Positions 13,323-22,678 are shown, numbered from the stretch's first letter. The stretch: DNA of 64,000 bases from Azospira inquinata (GCF_018905915.1 NZ_CP064782.1:62001-126000); one strand, 5' to 3'. Numbers and translations are program-made. Notes: a model not told the origin generated them from the sequence alone.

Positions 13323-13898
13323 TCAGTCCAGCTCATCCACGGAGGTAATCAACTGGTGGCTGAGTTTTTCCTCCGGCACATACCCCCCCTTCCAGCCCTC
13401 CGCCGCAATGGCAGCGAAGCGGTCCGGAGATTGCTGCCGCTGTTGCTGAGTGAGGGCCCGATCCACCCAGGGCAAGGCGCCCCGATTGGCCAGGGCGAGA
13501 CTCACCTCATTGAGGAGATCCACAATATCGTGGCCGTTATCCACGATGATGGGCTGGATGTTGGCGGCCATGAGCCGCTTGATGGAGGAATTACCGATGG
13601 ATGCCGCATAAACCGCAGCGCAGTCCTTGAGAAACTCCAGCTTGGCCAGCACCTTGTCCTCCGGCGGCTTCAGCAATTCTTCCGGGCTGGGGCGCATTTC
13701 CTCCCCGGGCACCAACACGGTCCCGGCGGGTAGGGCCCGATCCTTGTTTTCCCCCTTCATCACCGCCGCCATGAATTCCCCCACCCCCACCATTTCCGCT
13801 TCCCCGGGGGAAACGTCGTAGATGACAAAGCGTTCCGCCGCCCCGAAGTGAAGATTTACCCGGGCCAGGTCCGTGGAAGCAAAGGCGATTTTGAGCAT
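13323..13898 (-). CDS. vnfX: FeV-cofactor-precursor carrier
   Basis: This 191-residue NifX-family protein directly follows vnfE and vnfN in operon order. The conserved core runs from MLKIAFASTDLARVNLHFGAAERFVIYDVSPGEAEMV through CAAVYAASIGNSSIKRLMAANIQPIIV. The C-terminal extension includes WKGGYVPEEKLSHQLITSVDELD. In Azotobacter VnfX binds NifB-co and a V-containing precursor between VnfEN and the apo-enzyme. The start is at ATG 13898, 37 bp after vnfN. An extra stretch EEMRPSPEELLKPPEDKVLAKLEFLKD separates the two core halves. Confidence 0.9.
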   Translation of the reverse strand: MLKIAFASTDLARVNLHFGAAERFVIYDVSPGEAEMVGVGEFMAAVMKGENKDRALPAGTVLVPGEEMRPSPEELLKPPEDKVLAKLEFLKDCAAVYAASIGNSSIKRLMAANIQPIIVDNGHDIVDLLNEVSLALANRGALPWVDRALTQQQRQQSPDRFAAIAAEGWKGGYVPEEKLSHQLITSVDELD

Positions 13899-13935
13899 GG
13901 AAAGTGTCCTTAAAGAGGGGCCCGACGGGGGCCTT

Positions 13936-15318
13936 TTACAGGGCCGCCACGGGAGCGGGAGCTTCCTGGCGGCCCAGGCTGGGGGCGAAGCGGGAGACAT
14001 AGGGCGGTACTTCGGCCCGCTGGCTAGCGGCCATATTGGCCAGATCAAACAGGGTCTGGCGGCTGCCCCGGTAGCCGATCCATTCCCGGGCATAGCCCCC
14101 CACCCAGTCGTAGAGGGGAAACCCCGCCCGCAGCAGGGGAAGGCCCAGTTCCGCCGCCCCCATGGCGCCGTGGGAATTGGCCAGGAGCAAATTGGCTCCC
14201 CCGGCCCGGGCCTGATCCGCCCAATCTTCCAAATCCCCCACAATCACCTGATCCAGGGGCAAAGCGTGGAGGCTGTCGGCCCGGGCAGAAGCCACCGCCG
14301 TTACCACCCGGCAGCCCACCCCGGTGAGGAAATCCACCAGGGAACCGAGCAAATCCGGGTCCGCCGCCACCGCCGCCCGGCCGGACCCCAGAAGAAAATG
14401 GCTATCCACCATGGCATCCAGCAACTGGGCCCGCCAGCGCTCCACCAGGGGCGGGACTTCCCGACCACTCAGGTGGGCCAGGGTATCGGTCAGGGCATCG
14501 CAGGCTTGTAAGCCCATGAGGCCGCCAAAGCGAAAATCCGGCACCCCGATGCGCTGCTGCAAGAGATCGGCCGCCTTGTTGAGGGAGGCGCCAATCACCA
14601 GGGTGGCCCGGGCTTCCCCCAGGGACGCTAGGCTTTGCCGGGTTACGCCCCCCTGGGAAATATGGCTATAGCCCTGGTCCGTCAAATGGCCATCCAGGGA
14701 ATCGGCCAGATCCGGAACCAGCACGGGCTGGAGCCCGAAGGCTTCGATCCAGGTGCGCAGGGCTTCCAGATCCCCGGGGGTGAGCATGGAAGAGGCCAGC
14801 ACATTGATCTGGCGGGGCCGTTTCCCCGCCCCGTTACCCCGGGGCACCAGATGGGCTATGAGGGCCTCCACGGCCCGGGCAAAGCCGCTTTCCAGATTGC
14901 CCAGGGTGTCCGGGGTACTGATGGGCACCACCGCCATGCCATCCCATTCCGGGTGCTGGCGGCGGAATTCCTTGATGGTGCGGGGAATATCCGCCCCCTG
15001 GGTTTCGGAAAGGCCCGTGCTGATCAGGCCCACCACCTCCGGCCCGGAGGTTCGGGCAATGGTGTCCAGGGCCTCCACCACATTGCCGTCAGCCCCCAGA
15101 ATGGTGACGATCTGGTCCATGGCCGTGGTTTGCAGGGGAATGGGCTCCCGGAAATGGCGGGTGAAAAACACCTTACTGAAGGCGGTGCAACCCTGGGCCC
15201 CGTGTTCCAGGGGAATGGCCCCCCGGATGCCCATGAGGGCCAGACTGGCCCCCATGGGCTGGCTGACCTTGAGGGGATTCACCGTCATGGCTTTGTTGGC
15301 AATCAGAACTTGGGCCAT
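13936..15318 (-). CDS. vnfN: V-nitrogenase cofactor scaffold subunit N
   Basis: VnfN forms the VnfEN scaffold on which NifB-co is matured toward FeV-co. The real start is ATG 15318 (MAQVLIANKAMTVNPLKVSQ), giving 460 residues; an open frame reaching 15465 only overlaps vnfE. The NifN/NifK-like N-terminal block GIRGAIPLEHGAQGCTAFSKVFFTRHFREPIPLQTTAMD includes the cluster-binding Cys. SLVERWRAQLLDAMVDSHFLLG and FPLYDWVGGYAREWIGYRG are typical of NifN. It is 10 bp from vnfE. Confidence 0.93.
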   Translation of the reverse strand: MAQVLIANKAMTVNPLKVSQPMGASLALMGIRGAIPLEHGAQGCTAFSKVFFTRHFREPIPLQTTAMDQIVTILGADGNVVEALDTIARTSGPEVVGLISTGLSETQGADIPRTIKEFRRQHPEWDGMAVVPISTPDTLGNLESGFARAVEALIAHLVPRGNGAGKRPRQINVLASSMLTPGDLEALRTWIEAFGLQPVLVPDLADSLDGHLTDQGYSHISQGGVTRQSLASLGEARATLVIGASLNKAADLLQQRIGVPDFRFGGLMGLQACDALTDTLAHLSGREVPPLVERWRAQLLDAMVDSHFLLGSGRAAVAADPDLLGSLVDFLTGVGCRVVTAVASARADSLHALPLDQVIVGDLEDWADQARAGGANLLLANSHGAMGAAELGLPLLRAGFPLYDWVGGYAREWIGYRGSRQTLFDLANMAASQRAEVPPYVSRFAPSLGRQEAPAPVAAL

Positions 15319-15328
15319 GGTCCTCTCC

Positions 15329-16726
15329 TCAAGCCGCCAGCACATTGACCAGGGGACGCTGCTCCCAGGGCGCCGGGCGGCGCACCTGGGACCACACAGG
15401 GCTGTTGATGGCCAGGGCCAGCTGCCGGGCCAGTTCCACCATGCCCGTGTAGCCTTCGTAGGCAAAATCCCGCTCGTGGTTAATGTCCAGGAAAGGCAGG
15501 CGGCTCTTCAGGGCCGGGTAAAGGTAGCGGCCCCCGGCAATGAGAATGTCCGCCTGATACGCCTGACACACCGCCATCAAGGCCGCTTGGTCGTTGTCGT
15601 CGATCATGGGGGCCTCCGGGCCCATGAGTTCCCGGATGCGTTCCCGATCCTCTTCCGTGGATTTTTCCGTGCCCGTGGCCACCACGGTCAGGCCCAAATC
15701 CTGCATGGCGGAGACCACGGACCAGGACTTCACGCCGCCGGAGAAAATCAACACCCGTTTGCCTGCCAACTGTTCCCGCCAGGGCATGAGAGCCGCCCGG
15801 GCCCGGGCTTCCTCCCGGGCAATGAGGGCCTCGGTGCGGGCCGTCAAACCTGGGTCTCCGATCAGGCGGGCAAAATCCCGTAAGGCCCGGGAGGTATCTT
15901 CAATGCCGTAAAAGCTGCCTTCAAAGAAGGGGGTGCCATGGCGCTCTTCCAGCTTGCGGGCCACATTGAGCATGGCCTTGGAACACACCACCATATTGGC
16001 TTCGGCCCGGTGCATGGTCTGCACCTCACGGAAACGGGCATCCCCGGAGAGGGTGCAGAGAATGCGCAGCCCCAACGCGTCGAACAGGGGAGCCACCTGC
16101 CAGAATTCCCCCACAATGTTGTATTCCCCGATGAGATTGATGTCGTGGAAGCGCACCCCAGGAGGCGCCGGGGGCAGGGGCTCCGGCTCCCGGGTGCCGA
16201 TCACGTATTTGATCAGGGTTTCCCCGGCGATCCGGTTGCCCAGGCTTTTGCTACCGTAAAAACCAGCGCAATCCACCGGTACCACGGTCACCTCCCAACG
16301 GGCGGCGGCGGCCTTGCAGACCGCTTCAATGTCGTCTCCATGGAGAGCGGTAACGCAGGTGTTATAGACGAACACGGCAGCCGGGTGATAACGCTCCACC
16401 GCCTGCTGGATGGCGAAAAAGAGGCGCTTTTCCCCCTGGCCCATAATCACGTCCGTTTCCGCCAGATCCGTGGTCATGCCGATCCGGTACAGGCTGGGTC
16501 CGGAGGAACGGGTGCCCCGGGCATCCCAGGAACTGCCGGCGCAGCCAATGGGGCCATGGACGATATGGGCCACGTCCCCAATGGGCAGCAAGGCAATCTG
16601 AGCCCCGTCAAAGGCGCAGCCCCCCTGGGTGGCTCCGGGTTTGGATCGGGCGCAGCCGGATTTGCTCTTTTTATTGTGCTGGCAGGCCGGTTCATCCAAT
16701 AGCGCCTGGATCTCACTTTGATTCAT
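15329..16726 (-). CDS. vnfE: V-nitrogenase cofactor scaffold subunit E
   Basis: This is the alpha-like partner of VnfN. The 465-residue protein opens with [22 protein letters not shown], then has [16 protein letters not shown] and [16 protein letters not shown], which supply the cluster cysteines at P-cluster-like positions. Mid-protein [23 protein letters not shown] is the NifE family block. It is first in vnfE-vnfN-vnfX-TIM barrel, behind its own sigma-54 promoter, with a predicted leader of only about 27 nt. Confidence 0.93.
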   Translation of the reverse strand: MNQSEIQALLDEPACQHNKKSKSGCARSKPGATQGGCAFDGAQIALLPIGDVAHIVHGPIGCAGSSWDARGTRSSGPSLYRIGMTTDLAETDVIMGQGEKRLFFAIQQAVERYHPAAVFVYNTCVTALHGDDIEAVCKAAAARWEVTVVPVDCAGFYGSKSLGNRIAGETLIKYVIGTREPEPLPPAPPGVRFHDINLIGEYNIVGEFWQVAPLFDALGLRILCTLSGDARFREVQTMHRAEANMVVCSKAMLNVARKLEERHGTPFFEGSFYGIEDTSRALRDFARLIGDPGLTARTEALIAREEARARAALMPWREQLAGKRVLIFSGGVKSWSVVSAMQDLGLTVVATGTEKSTEEDRERIRELMGPEAPMIDDNDQAALMAVCQAYQADILIAGGRYLYPALKSRLPFLDINHERDFAYEGYTGMVELARQLALAINSPVWSQVRRPAPWEQRPLVNVLAA

Positions 16727-16763
16727 GGACCTTCTCCCGGAATGAATGTTTATGCCCCTAGAG

Positions 16764-16778
16764 GCAAGGCCCGTGCCA
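16764..16778 (-). promoter_or_regulatory. sigma-54 promoter of vnfENX
   Basis: The minus strand reads TGGCAC-GGGCC-TTGC, a perfect RpoN consensus. The identical 15-mer occurs upstream of the TonB-dependent receptor at 31591-31605. Confidence 0.92.
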
Positions 16779-16979
16779 AAGGGAAAAGGGCTGGGGGATC
16801 AGGCCAGCAGAGCCGCCCCAGTGTCCCTTCCTGAACCCAGGGCAAAACCCACCGCCCAGACCACCCTGGCCCCATAGGGCCCCAACGGGCCAGGAACCGC
16901 CCCCGGCCCCTTTCCCCCAAGTTCCCTGTCTCCCCAAGAAATTCAGGATTACCGAGAACGGGCAGAAGGCACGGAGAGC

Positions 16980-17023
16980 GTTCCGAAAAGAACAGCACCC
17001 CCTATCAACGTACGTTTTGGTGG
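16980..17023 (-). promoter_or_regulatory. paired activator sites upstream of vnfE
   Basis: GTTC-CGAAAA-GAAC (16980-16993) and GTAC-GTTTTG-GTGG (17010-17023) have centres 30 bp apart, about 200 bp upstream of the -24 element. The rest of 16779-17132 holds no recognisable gene. Confidence 0.65.
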
Positions 17024-17132
17024 GGCTACCGCTTCCCGGTGCTAGGAGGAATATCGGGAGAAAAAAACCGAAAGGGATCTCCACCCGTTGGCAGCGGCAA
17101 CGGAAGGAGAGGCAAAAGCGGGAAAGGAATTT

Positions 17133-17504
17133 ATGACAGCCGGTGGCTGTGGCTGTGGCTGTGGCTGTGGCTGTGGCTGTGGCTGTGGCTGTGGCTGTGG
17201 CTGTGGCTGTGGCTGTGGCTGTGGCTGTGGCTGTGGCTGTGGCTGTGGCTGTGGCGGTAGGCTGGGCTTCGGCTTCGGCTTCGGCAGAAGCGTAGCGGAA
17301 ACCGGGGTACCCCTCCTATCCGGCGGCCCCGGAGAGCATCAAGGATTTAGTAATTTAGCCAACTGGTCAGCCGCCTGGGCCATAGCCTGCACCTGTTCAC
17401 CGTCGGCAGTCAGGGCAGTAGCCGCCCCTTGCCGGGGGGCCAACCAGGTCCGGGCCTGGGCCAGGGCGTGGCGCCCCTCCTCTTCCGCTTGCTGGATAAG
17501 ATAA
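17133..17504 (+). CDS. possible Gly-Cys repeat protein
   Basis: An open frame starts at ATG 17133 with GGAAAGGA 4-5 nt upstream. It encodes MTAG, then Gly-Cys repeated 18 times, then [13 protein letters not shown] and about 80 further residues. The last 55 codons overlap a likely gene on the other strand, so the true C-terminus is doubtful. Eighteen regularly spaced cysteines would make a metal- or cluster-binding polypeptide. Equally, the tract may be an untranslated hexanucleotide repeat. No homologue is known to me. Confidence 0.3.
17145..17252 (+). repeat. hexanucleotide tandem repeat, 18 copies
   Basis: GGCTGT is repeated 18 times without interruption. It is followed by GGCGGT and, at about 17266-17283, three copies of GGCTTC. 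Read in the frame of ATG 17133 it gives Gly-Cys; another open frame gives Leu-Trp. Such tracts vary in copy number between strains by slippage. Confidence 0.95.
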
Positions 17505-17569
17505 GCGCTGCCCAGGCGCCGGGCCCCTTCCAGGCGGCGCCGGGCGTTTTGCAGACCACGGGGACTCAT
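17339..17569 (-). CDS. small protein coupled to vnfA
   Basis: This is a 76-residue, mostly helical, Ala/Gln/Arg-rich protein ([20 protein letters not shown] ... [17 protein letters not shown]). GAGGTGA, which overlaps the vnfA stop, lies 6 nt before ATG 17569, implying translational coupling with vnfA. No cysteine, membrane segment or known domain is seen. A role in modulating VnfA is conceivable from position only. Confidence 0.5.
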
Positions 17570-17579
17570 GACGATCACC

Positions 17580-19247
17580 TCAAGCGGATTTACGGAAATC
17601 CTTATGGTTAAGCTTGAATTTCTGCATGCGCAGCCCCAGGATGCGCCGGGTCAGGCCCAGCTGGGAGGCGGTTTCCGTCATATTGCCCCCGTGGAGCTTC
17701 AAGGCATCCACGATCATTTCGTACTCGATGGCGTTGAGCTTGGATTCCAGGCCCCCCGCGCAGGTCATTTCATCCACCACCGGAGTTTGCAGGGACGGGG
17801 GCAGGTTGTAGCCGTGAATCACCCCGTCCTCCGCCAGAATTACCGCCCGCTCAATGACGTTTTCCAGCTCACGCACATTGCCGGGCCAGCTGTAGCAAAG
17901 CAGCATGTTCAGGGCCGGGGTGGAAATGCGCTTCACCTCAATGCCCATTTCGGCGGAAAACTTGGAGACGAAATAGTCGGCCAGGGCCACGATGTCATTA
18001 CCCCGATCCCGCAGGGGCGGAATGGTGATGGGGAACACATTGAGCCGGTAAAACAGGTCTTCCCGGAAGGTGCCCTCCGCCACCATCTGTTCCAGATTGC
18101 GGTTGGTGGCGGCCAGGATGCGTAAATCCACCTTGATGGGGGTATTGCCCCCGACCCGCTCGAAGGTCTTTTCCTGCAACACCCGGAGCAGCTTGGCCTG
18201 CATGGGCAGGGATAATTCCCCCACCTCGTCGAGGAAAATGGTGCCCCCGTCCGCCTCTTCAAAGCGCCCCCGCCGCAGGGTGGTGGCACCGGTGAAAGAG
18301 CCTTTTTCGTGGCCGAATAATTCGCTTTCGATCACGCTTTCCGGCAGGGCGGCACAATTGAATTTCACAAAGGTGCCGTCCGCATGGCGGCTGTTGTAGT
18401 GGATGGCGCTGGCCACCAGTTCCTTACCCACCCCGCTTTCCCCCAGGATCAGCACGGTGGTTTTGGAACGGGTGATTTTTTCGATCAGGTTGTACACCTC
18501 CTGCATGGGCTTGGAATTGCCGATGATGTTGGAGGGTTTGAATTTTTCCCGCAGGGCGTGGCGCAGGCGGCGATTTTCCTTTTCCAGATTGGCCTTATCC
18601 ACATTTTCCAGCAGGTAGAGCTCCACCGCCTGGGCCGTGGTGGCCGCCAGAATGGCCAGCACTTCCGCATCCAGCTTGAGCAGGCGCCGGTTGTCGTAGA
18701 TACGCTCGGCGCTGATGGTGCCCATCACCTTCTTGCCCCGCATGATGGGAACGCAGAGGAAGGAGAGATTGTTGTCCTTGGGCTCGTGGCGGCTGGCGGT
18801 ACGGTTGAGGAACATGGGCTCCTCGCCGATGCGGGGCACCACAATGGCCTGGGCCGTTTCCACCACCTTGCCCGTCACCCCTTCCCCCAGGTAATAAACC
18901 CCCCGGGCGGCCTCTTCCTCGGTGAGGCCGAAACTTTCGTGGATGAAAATCTGGCCGGACTCGTTGTCGTAAAGGCTGATCATGCCCCGCACCACGTTCA
19001 TGTGCCGTTCCATGATCTGGAGCAGGATTTTCAGGGTGTTGTTGAGATTGCCGCTCTCCGTAACGATGCGGCTCATTTCGTACATGAGGGGCAACATGTC
19101 CGTCCGGCATTCGCCCAGATCGCACTCGCACATGTGGGGCAGGGAAGCAGCCACCTTCATTTTCTCCAGAAATTTTGCCTCGTCCCCGGGGGAAACAAGT
19201 GAGGAGGCGGGTCGCAAAGGAATGGGAAGATCATTGGCGTAACTCAT
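17580..19247 (-). CDS. vnfA: sigma-54-dependent activator of V-nitrogenase genes
   Basis: This 555-residue enhancer-binding protein has an N-terminal Cys-x-Cys-x4-Cys (MCECDLGEC, about residues 39-46), as in Azotobacter VnfA/AnfA, where such cysteines hold an Fe-S cluster. A GAF domain follows (about 55-205). The AAA+ domain has Walker A GESGVGKE, the sigma-54 contact loop GSFTGA, Walker B GGTIFLDEVGE and FREDLFYRLNVFPI. It ends in a Fis-type helix-turn-helix (GNMTETASQLGLTRRILGLRMQKF). AGGAGG precedes ATG 19247. It is the likely reader of the paired dyads in this window. Confidence 0.92.
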   Translation of the reverse strand: MSYANDLPIPLRPASSLVSPGDEAKFLEKMKVAASLPHMCECDLGECRTDMLPLMYEMSRIVTESGNLNNTLKILLQIMERHMNVVRGMISLYDNESGQIFIHESFGLTEEEAARGVYYLGEGVTGKVVETAQAIVVPRIGEEPMFLNRTASRHEPKDNNLSFLCVPIMRGKKVMGTISAERIYDNRRLLKLDAEVLAILAATTAQAVELYLLENVDKANLEKENRRLRHALREKFKPSNIIGNSKPMQEVYNLIEKITRSKTTVLILGESGVGKELVASAIHYNSRHADGTFVKFNCAALPESVIESELFGHEKGSFTGATTLRRGRFEEADGGTIFLDEVGELSLPMQAKLLRVLQEKTFERVGGNTPIKVDLRILAATNRNLEQMVAEGTFREDLFYRLNVFPITIPPLRDRGNDIVALADYFVSKFSAEMGIEVKRISTPALNMLLCYSWPGNVRELENVIERAVILAEDGVIHGYNLPPSLQTPVVDEMTCAGGLESKLNAIEYEMIVDALKLHGGNMTETASQLGLTRRILGLRMQKFKLNHKDFRKSA

Positions 19248-19412
19248 GCCGGCCTCCTGAAAGCATCAAACACCCTGTCATCGCAGTACCACCCACCGTT
19301 ATATCGAACCGGCCACCGCCCCCTATGCCGGGAAAACCCGGGAGCTTTCCCTGCCCGCTCCAGGAGAATTTGCCTCCCAGCAGCAGAGCGGAAAGGCAGA
19401 TAGCCGTTACGT

Positions 19413-19441
19413 AATATTCTTCTCTATATAGCGAAAGTCAA
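19413..19441 (-). promoter_or_regulatory. possible sigma-70 promoter of vnfA
   Basis: Minus strand TTGACT (19436-19441), 17 bp, then AATATT (19413-19418). The region is locally AT-rich. The leader would be about 160 nt. No -24/-12 element is seen here. Confidence 0.4.
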
Positions 19442-19494
19442 GCCAAAACCGGGCAAGTTCCGGATTTGCCCTTCTGACACCGGCGCCGCCACGG

Positions 19495-19851
19495 TCAGGC
19501 CCCGGCGGGCAGCACCCGGATACCCGGGCCCAACACCGCCACCAGGCGCCGCTTGATGCCCCCCAGGGTATGGCTGGCCAGGGCGCAATGGGTGCAGGTG
19601 CCGCTCAACCGCAGCCGCACCACATCCCCCTGGATAGCCACCAGGCTCACCTCTCCTCCGTCCGCCGTAATCCAGGGACGGCATTCGTCCAGCACGGCCA
19701 GAATCTGGGCCCGGCTGGCGCTCAGGTCCCGGGGCACATAATCGGCGGTATCCGCCTCGCTTTCCCAGGCAGGCCCCCAGTCCTCCCGGTCCCCGGCGGA
19801 AACAGGGGAGAGAGGGGGCTGGAAGGTCAGGGGTTTAGAGGAAGAATCCAT
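19495..19851 (-). CDS. NifU C-terminal-domain (Nfu-type) iron-sulfur protein
   Basis: This 118-residue protein starts at ATG 19851 with AGGAGA upstream. The first 50 residues are a non-conserved linker. The rest is an Nfu domain: VLDECRPWITADGGEVSLVAIQGDVVRLRLSGTC, then THCALASHTLGGIKRRL with the cluster-bridging CxxC. Such domains assemble or carry [4Fe-4S] clusters. It has its own sigma-54 promoter and activator sites, so it probably supplies clusters to V-nitrogenase proteins. The NifU N-terminal scaffold and the [2Fe-2S] domain are absent. Confidence 0.85.
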   Translation of the reverse strand: MDSSSKPLTFQPPLSPVSAGDREDWGPAWESEADTADYVPRDLSASRAQILAVLDECRPWITADGGEVSLVAIQGDVVRLRLSGTCTHCALASHTLGGIKRRLVAVLGPGIRVLPAGA

Positions 19852-19950
19852 GAGCTTCTCCTGTGGGGTTGGGGTGCCGGTCCGCCTTCTCCCGGGGCCC
19901 AGGGACAATGCCCTCGGCCCGGGGGGCGAACCATGACAGATCAGGAGGCA

Positions 19951-19965
19951 GCAAGGCCTATGCCA
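19951..19965 (-). promoter_or_regulatory. sigma-54 promoter of the Nfu-type gene
   Basis: The minus strand reads TGGCAT-AGGCC-TTGC, close to consensus. The leader to ATG 19851 would be about 89 nt. Confidence 0.85.
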
Positions 19966-20051
19966 TGGGGCCTAAGGGGTTCTAAACAGGGCGCTTTTTT
20001 TACCCCCCGGGACAGCGCCCGACCATTTTCCCTTTTCCTGGGCCCCATTCC

Positions 20052-20096
20052 GTTCTTTCCAGAACATTTTTCCGAAAAGAACGCACACATCGGAAC
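20052..20096. promoter_or_regulatory. paired activator sites between divergent promoters
   Basis: GTTC-TTTCCA-GAAC (20052-20065) and GCAC-ACATCG-GAAC (20083-20096) have centres 31 bp apart. An intermediate near-match TTTC-CGAAAA-GAAC lies at 20069-20082. They sit about 87-130 bp from the leftward and 125-170 bp from the rightward sigma-54 promoter, so they could serve both. Confidence 0.6.
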
Positions 20097-20220
20097 GGCC
20101 CAAGGCCCTACCCCGGCCAGGTTCAGGCAGCAGGCTCCCAGGGGGCCGGGGCCTCCCTATCCCAGCCAAGCCCCGCGGTCAGGGGAAAAACTGGGGCCTT
20201 GGTCTGCCAACGCCCGGAGA

Positions 20221-20235
20221 AGGCACGGAGCTTGC
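20221..20235 (+). promoter_or_regulatory. sigma-54 promoter of the PhnD-like gene
   Basis: AGGCAC-GGAGC-TTGC keeps the GG/GC pair and the TTGC box. It lies about 100 bp before the PhnD-like start codon. Confidence 0.75.
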
Positions 20236-20337
20236 GTTTCCCGGAGGGGGCCGCGCCGCAACCGGGGCGGGCCCTCCCGTCCGGGGCGGGCTTTGCTGGC
20301 CCTCCCCGGCCCCGAACTTTATCTGGCCCCTCACCCT

Positions 20338-21219
20338 ATGCGGAACACAAGCCTGAAATGCGGTCTGCTCCCCGGCGAATCGGAACCGGTGGTGCGCCGC
20401 CTCAATGAACCCCTCCGGGCCTATCTGGAGCGCCAGTTGGCCATGCCGGTGGAACTGGTGGTAGGCAAAAGCTATGTGGCTACCGGGGAAGCCCTGCGCC
20501 AGGGCCAGCTGGATCTGGCCTACCTGGGGCCGGTGACCTACATTCTGCAAAGCCGCCGGGCGGGGCTCACCCCCTTCGCCCGGCCCACCCATCCCCGCAC
20601 CGGCCCCACCTTCCAGGCCGCCATCATCGTGCCCCAGGACAGCAACGCCCAGACCCTGGCAGACCTGAAGGGCAAGGAAGTGGCCTTTGGCGACCAGGCC
20701 TCCACCTCCGGCACCTGGGTACCCCGCTATCAGCTCCTGGAAGCGGGTCTGGTGGCCGGGCGGGATTACCGGCGCCTGGCCCTGGGGGCCCACGACGCGG
20801 TGGTCCAGGCCGTGGCCCGGCGCCAGGTGGCGGCAGGCGGCCTGAGCCTGCCCATTTACCGGCGTCTGATGGAAGAAGGCCGGGTGGAAGCCCGGGAGAC
20901 CCGAATCCTGGCGGAATCGGAGGCCATTCCCGAATACATGTGGACCTTCCGGGAAGGCCTGCCGCCCCATCTGCAAGAAGCCATCCGCCAGGCCTTCATT
21001 ACCCTGGGGGACCCGGCGGCCCTGGCCGCCTACCGGGCAGAAGCCTTTATTCCGGCGGTGGACCCGGACGTAGATCGGGTGCGGAGCTGGATGGAAGTGC
21101 TGCTCCAGGCCCGACTCAGCACCTCCCCCCTGCCATGGCTGCCCTCGGAAGCAGTGATCGGCTGGTCGGCTAAGGAGGAAGACGCCCGTTCCGCCACTAG
21201 CCCCTCTCCTGCGCCCTGA
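20338..21219 (+). CDS. PhnD-like solute-binding protein without signal peptide
   Basis: The 293-residue product of ATG 20338 has the PhnD fold pattern: SLKCGLLPGESEPVVRRLNEPLRAYLERQL, then LRQGQLDLAYLGPVTYIL, then LKGKEVAFGDQASTSGTW. This family normally binds phosphonate, phosphite or related oxyanions in the periplasm. I see no signal peptide or lipobox, no adjacent permease or ATPase, and no clear ribosome site, so the start is uncertain. Its own sigma-54 promoter places it in the V-nitrogenase regulon. A cytoplasmic oxyanion (vanadate?) binder is a hypothesis. Confidence 0.75.
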   Translation: MRNTSLKCGLLPGESEPVVRRLNEPLRAYLERQLAMPVELVVGKSYVATGEALRQGQLDLAYLGPVTYILQSRRAGLTPFARPTHPRTGPTFQAAIIVPQDSNAQTLADLKGKEVAFGDQASTSGTWVPRYQLLEAGLVAGRDYRRLALGAHDAVVQAVARRQVAAGGLSLPIYRRLMEEGRVEARETRILAESEAIPEYMWTFREGLPPHLQEAIRQAFITLGDPAALAAYRAEAFIPAVDPDVDRVRSWMEVLLQARLSTSPLPWLPSEAVIGWSAKEEDARSATSPSPAP

Positions 21220-21283
21220 ATCCTGAGCTTTTGAACCTGATCCCTGCGCCAAACAATTATTTCCTTACCCCCCGGAGAACCCC

Positions 21284-21478
21284 ATGTCTGTTGAATCCGC
21301 CAAAGCCTATATCGAGCGCATGCGGGCCGACGAGCCCTTCCGCCGCACCATCAACGACTGCGAAGACGAAGCCGCCAACTGGGCCTACCTCAAGGAGGCG
21401 GGCTACGATTTCGATTTGCAGGAATTCAAGGAAGCCCAGGAGCTGATTTACCAGGAATACGGCATTACCCCCATGTAA
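21284..21478 (+). CDS. Nif11-domain small protein
   Basis: The 64-residue acidic protein MSVESAKAYIERMRADEPFR...AYLKEAGYDFDLQEFKEAQELI has the Nif11 helical pattern, with Ala-Gly-Tyr-Asp-Phe before the last helix. Nif11 proteins were first noticed in nitrogen-fixation loci and also form leader peptides of some RiPPs. No Gly-Gly leader cleavage site or core peptide is present here. It follows the PhnD-like gene by 64 bp and is closed by a terminator, so it probably shares that promoter. Confidence 0.75.
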   Translation: MSVESAKAYIERMRADEPFRRTINDCEDEAANWAYLKEAGYDFDLQEFKEAQELIYQEYGITPM

Positions 21479-21501
21479 CAACAGGCTTCCCTTCCCTACC
21501 G

Positions 21502-21524
21502 CCGGGCGCATGCCCGGTTTTTTT
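21502..21524 (+). terminator. terminator after the Nif11 gene
   Basis: CCGGGC-GCAT-GCCCGG followed by seven T residues. Confidence 0.88.
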
Positions 21525-21574
21525 ATGCCCCGCGCCAGGCCATCACCGCCCCCGACACGCCCCCAAACCGGAGA

Positions 21575-21604
21575 CAAAAAAAGCCCGGTGACAAGCACCG
21601 GGCT
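21575..21604 (-). terminator. terminator after vnfH
   Basis: On the minus strand AGCCCGGTG and CACCGGGCT form a 9-bp stem with a 5-nt loop, followed by seven T residues. It lies 30 bp after the vnfH stop. Confidence 0.9.
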
Positions 21605-21634
21605 GGCAAGTGGCCGACTATCGAGGGGAATCGA

Positions 21635-22588
<954 letters not shown>

Positions 22589-22663
22589 TTAGCGAAGGGT
22601 GTGGGCCGGACGGCGGGCCCTTTCCCCTGCCGGCCGAAGCCACTCTCCTTGGTGCCCCTATAG

Positions 22664-22678
22664 GCAAGCCCCATGCCA
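22664..22678 (-). promoter_or_regulatory. sigma-54 promoter of vnfH
   Basis: The minus strand reads TGGCAT-GGGGC-TTGC. The leader to ATG 22510 is about 143 nt, unusually long. Confidence 0.88.

Noticed and set aside
17145..17252. CRISPR-like array
   Set aside because: Units are contiguous 6-mers without spacers, so it is a simple tandem repeat.
17039..17260. Leu-Trp repeat frame through the GGCTGT tract
   Set aside because: No ribosome site and it is only the alternative frame of the repeat; the Gly-Cys frame has a better start.
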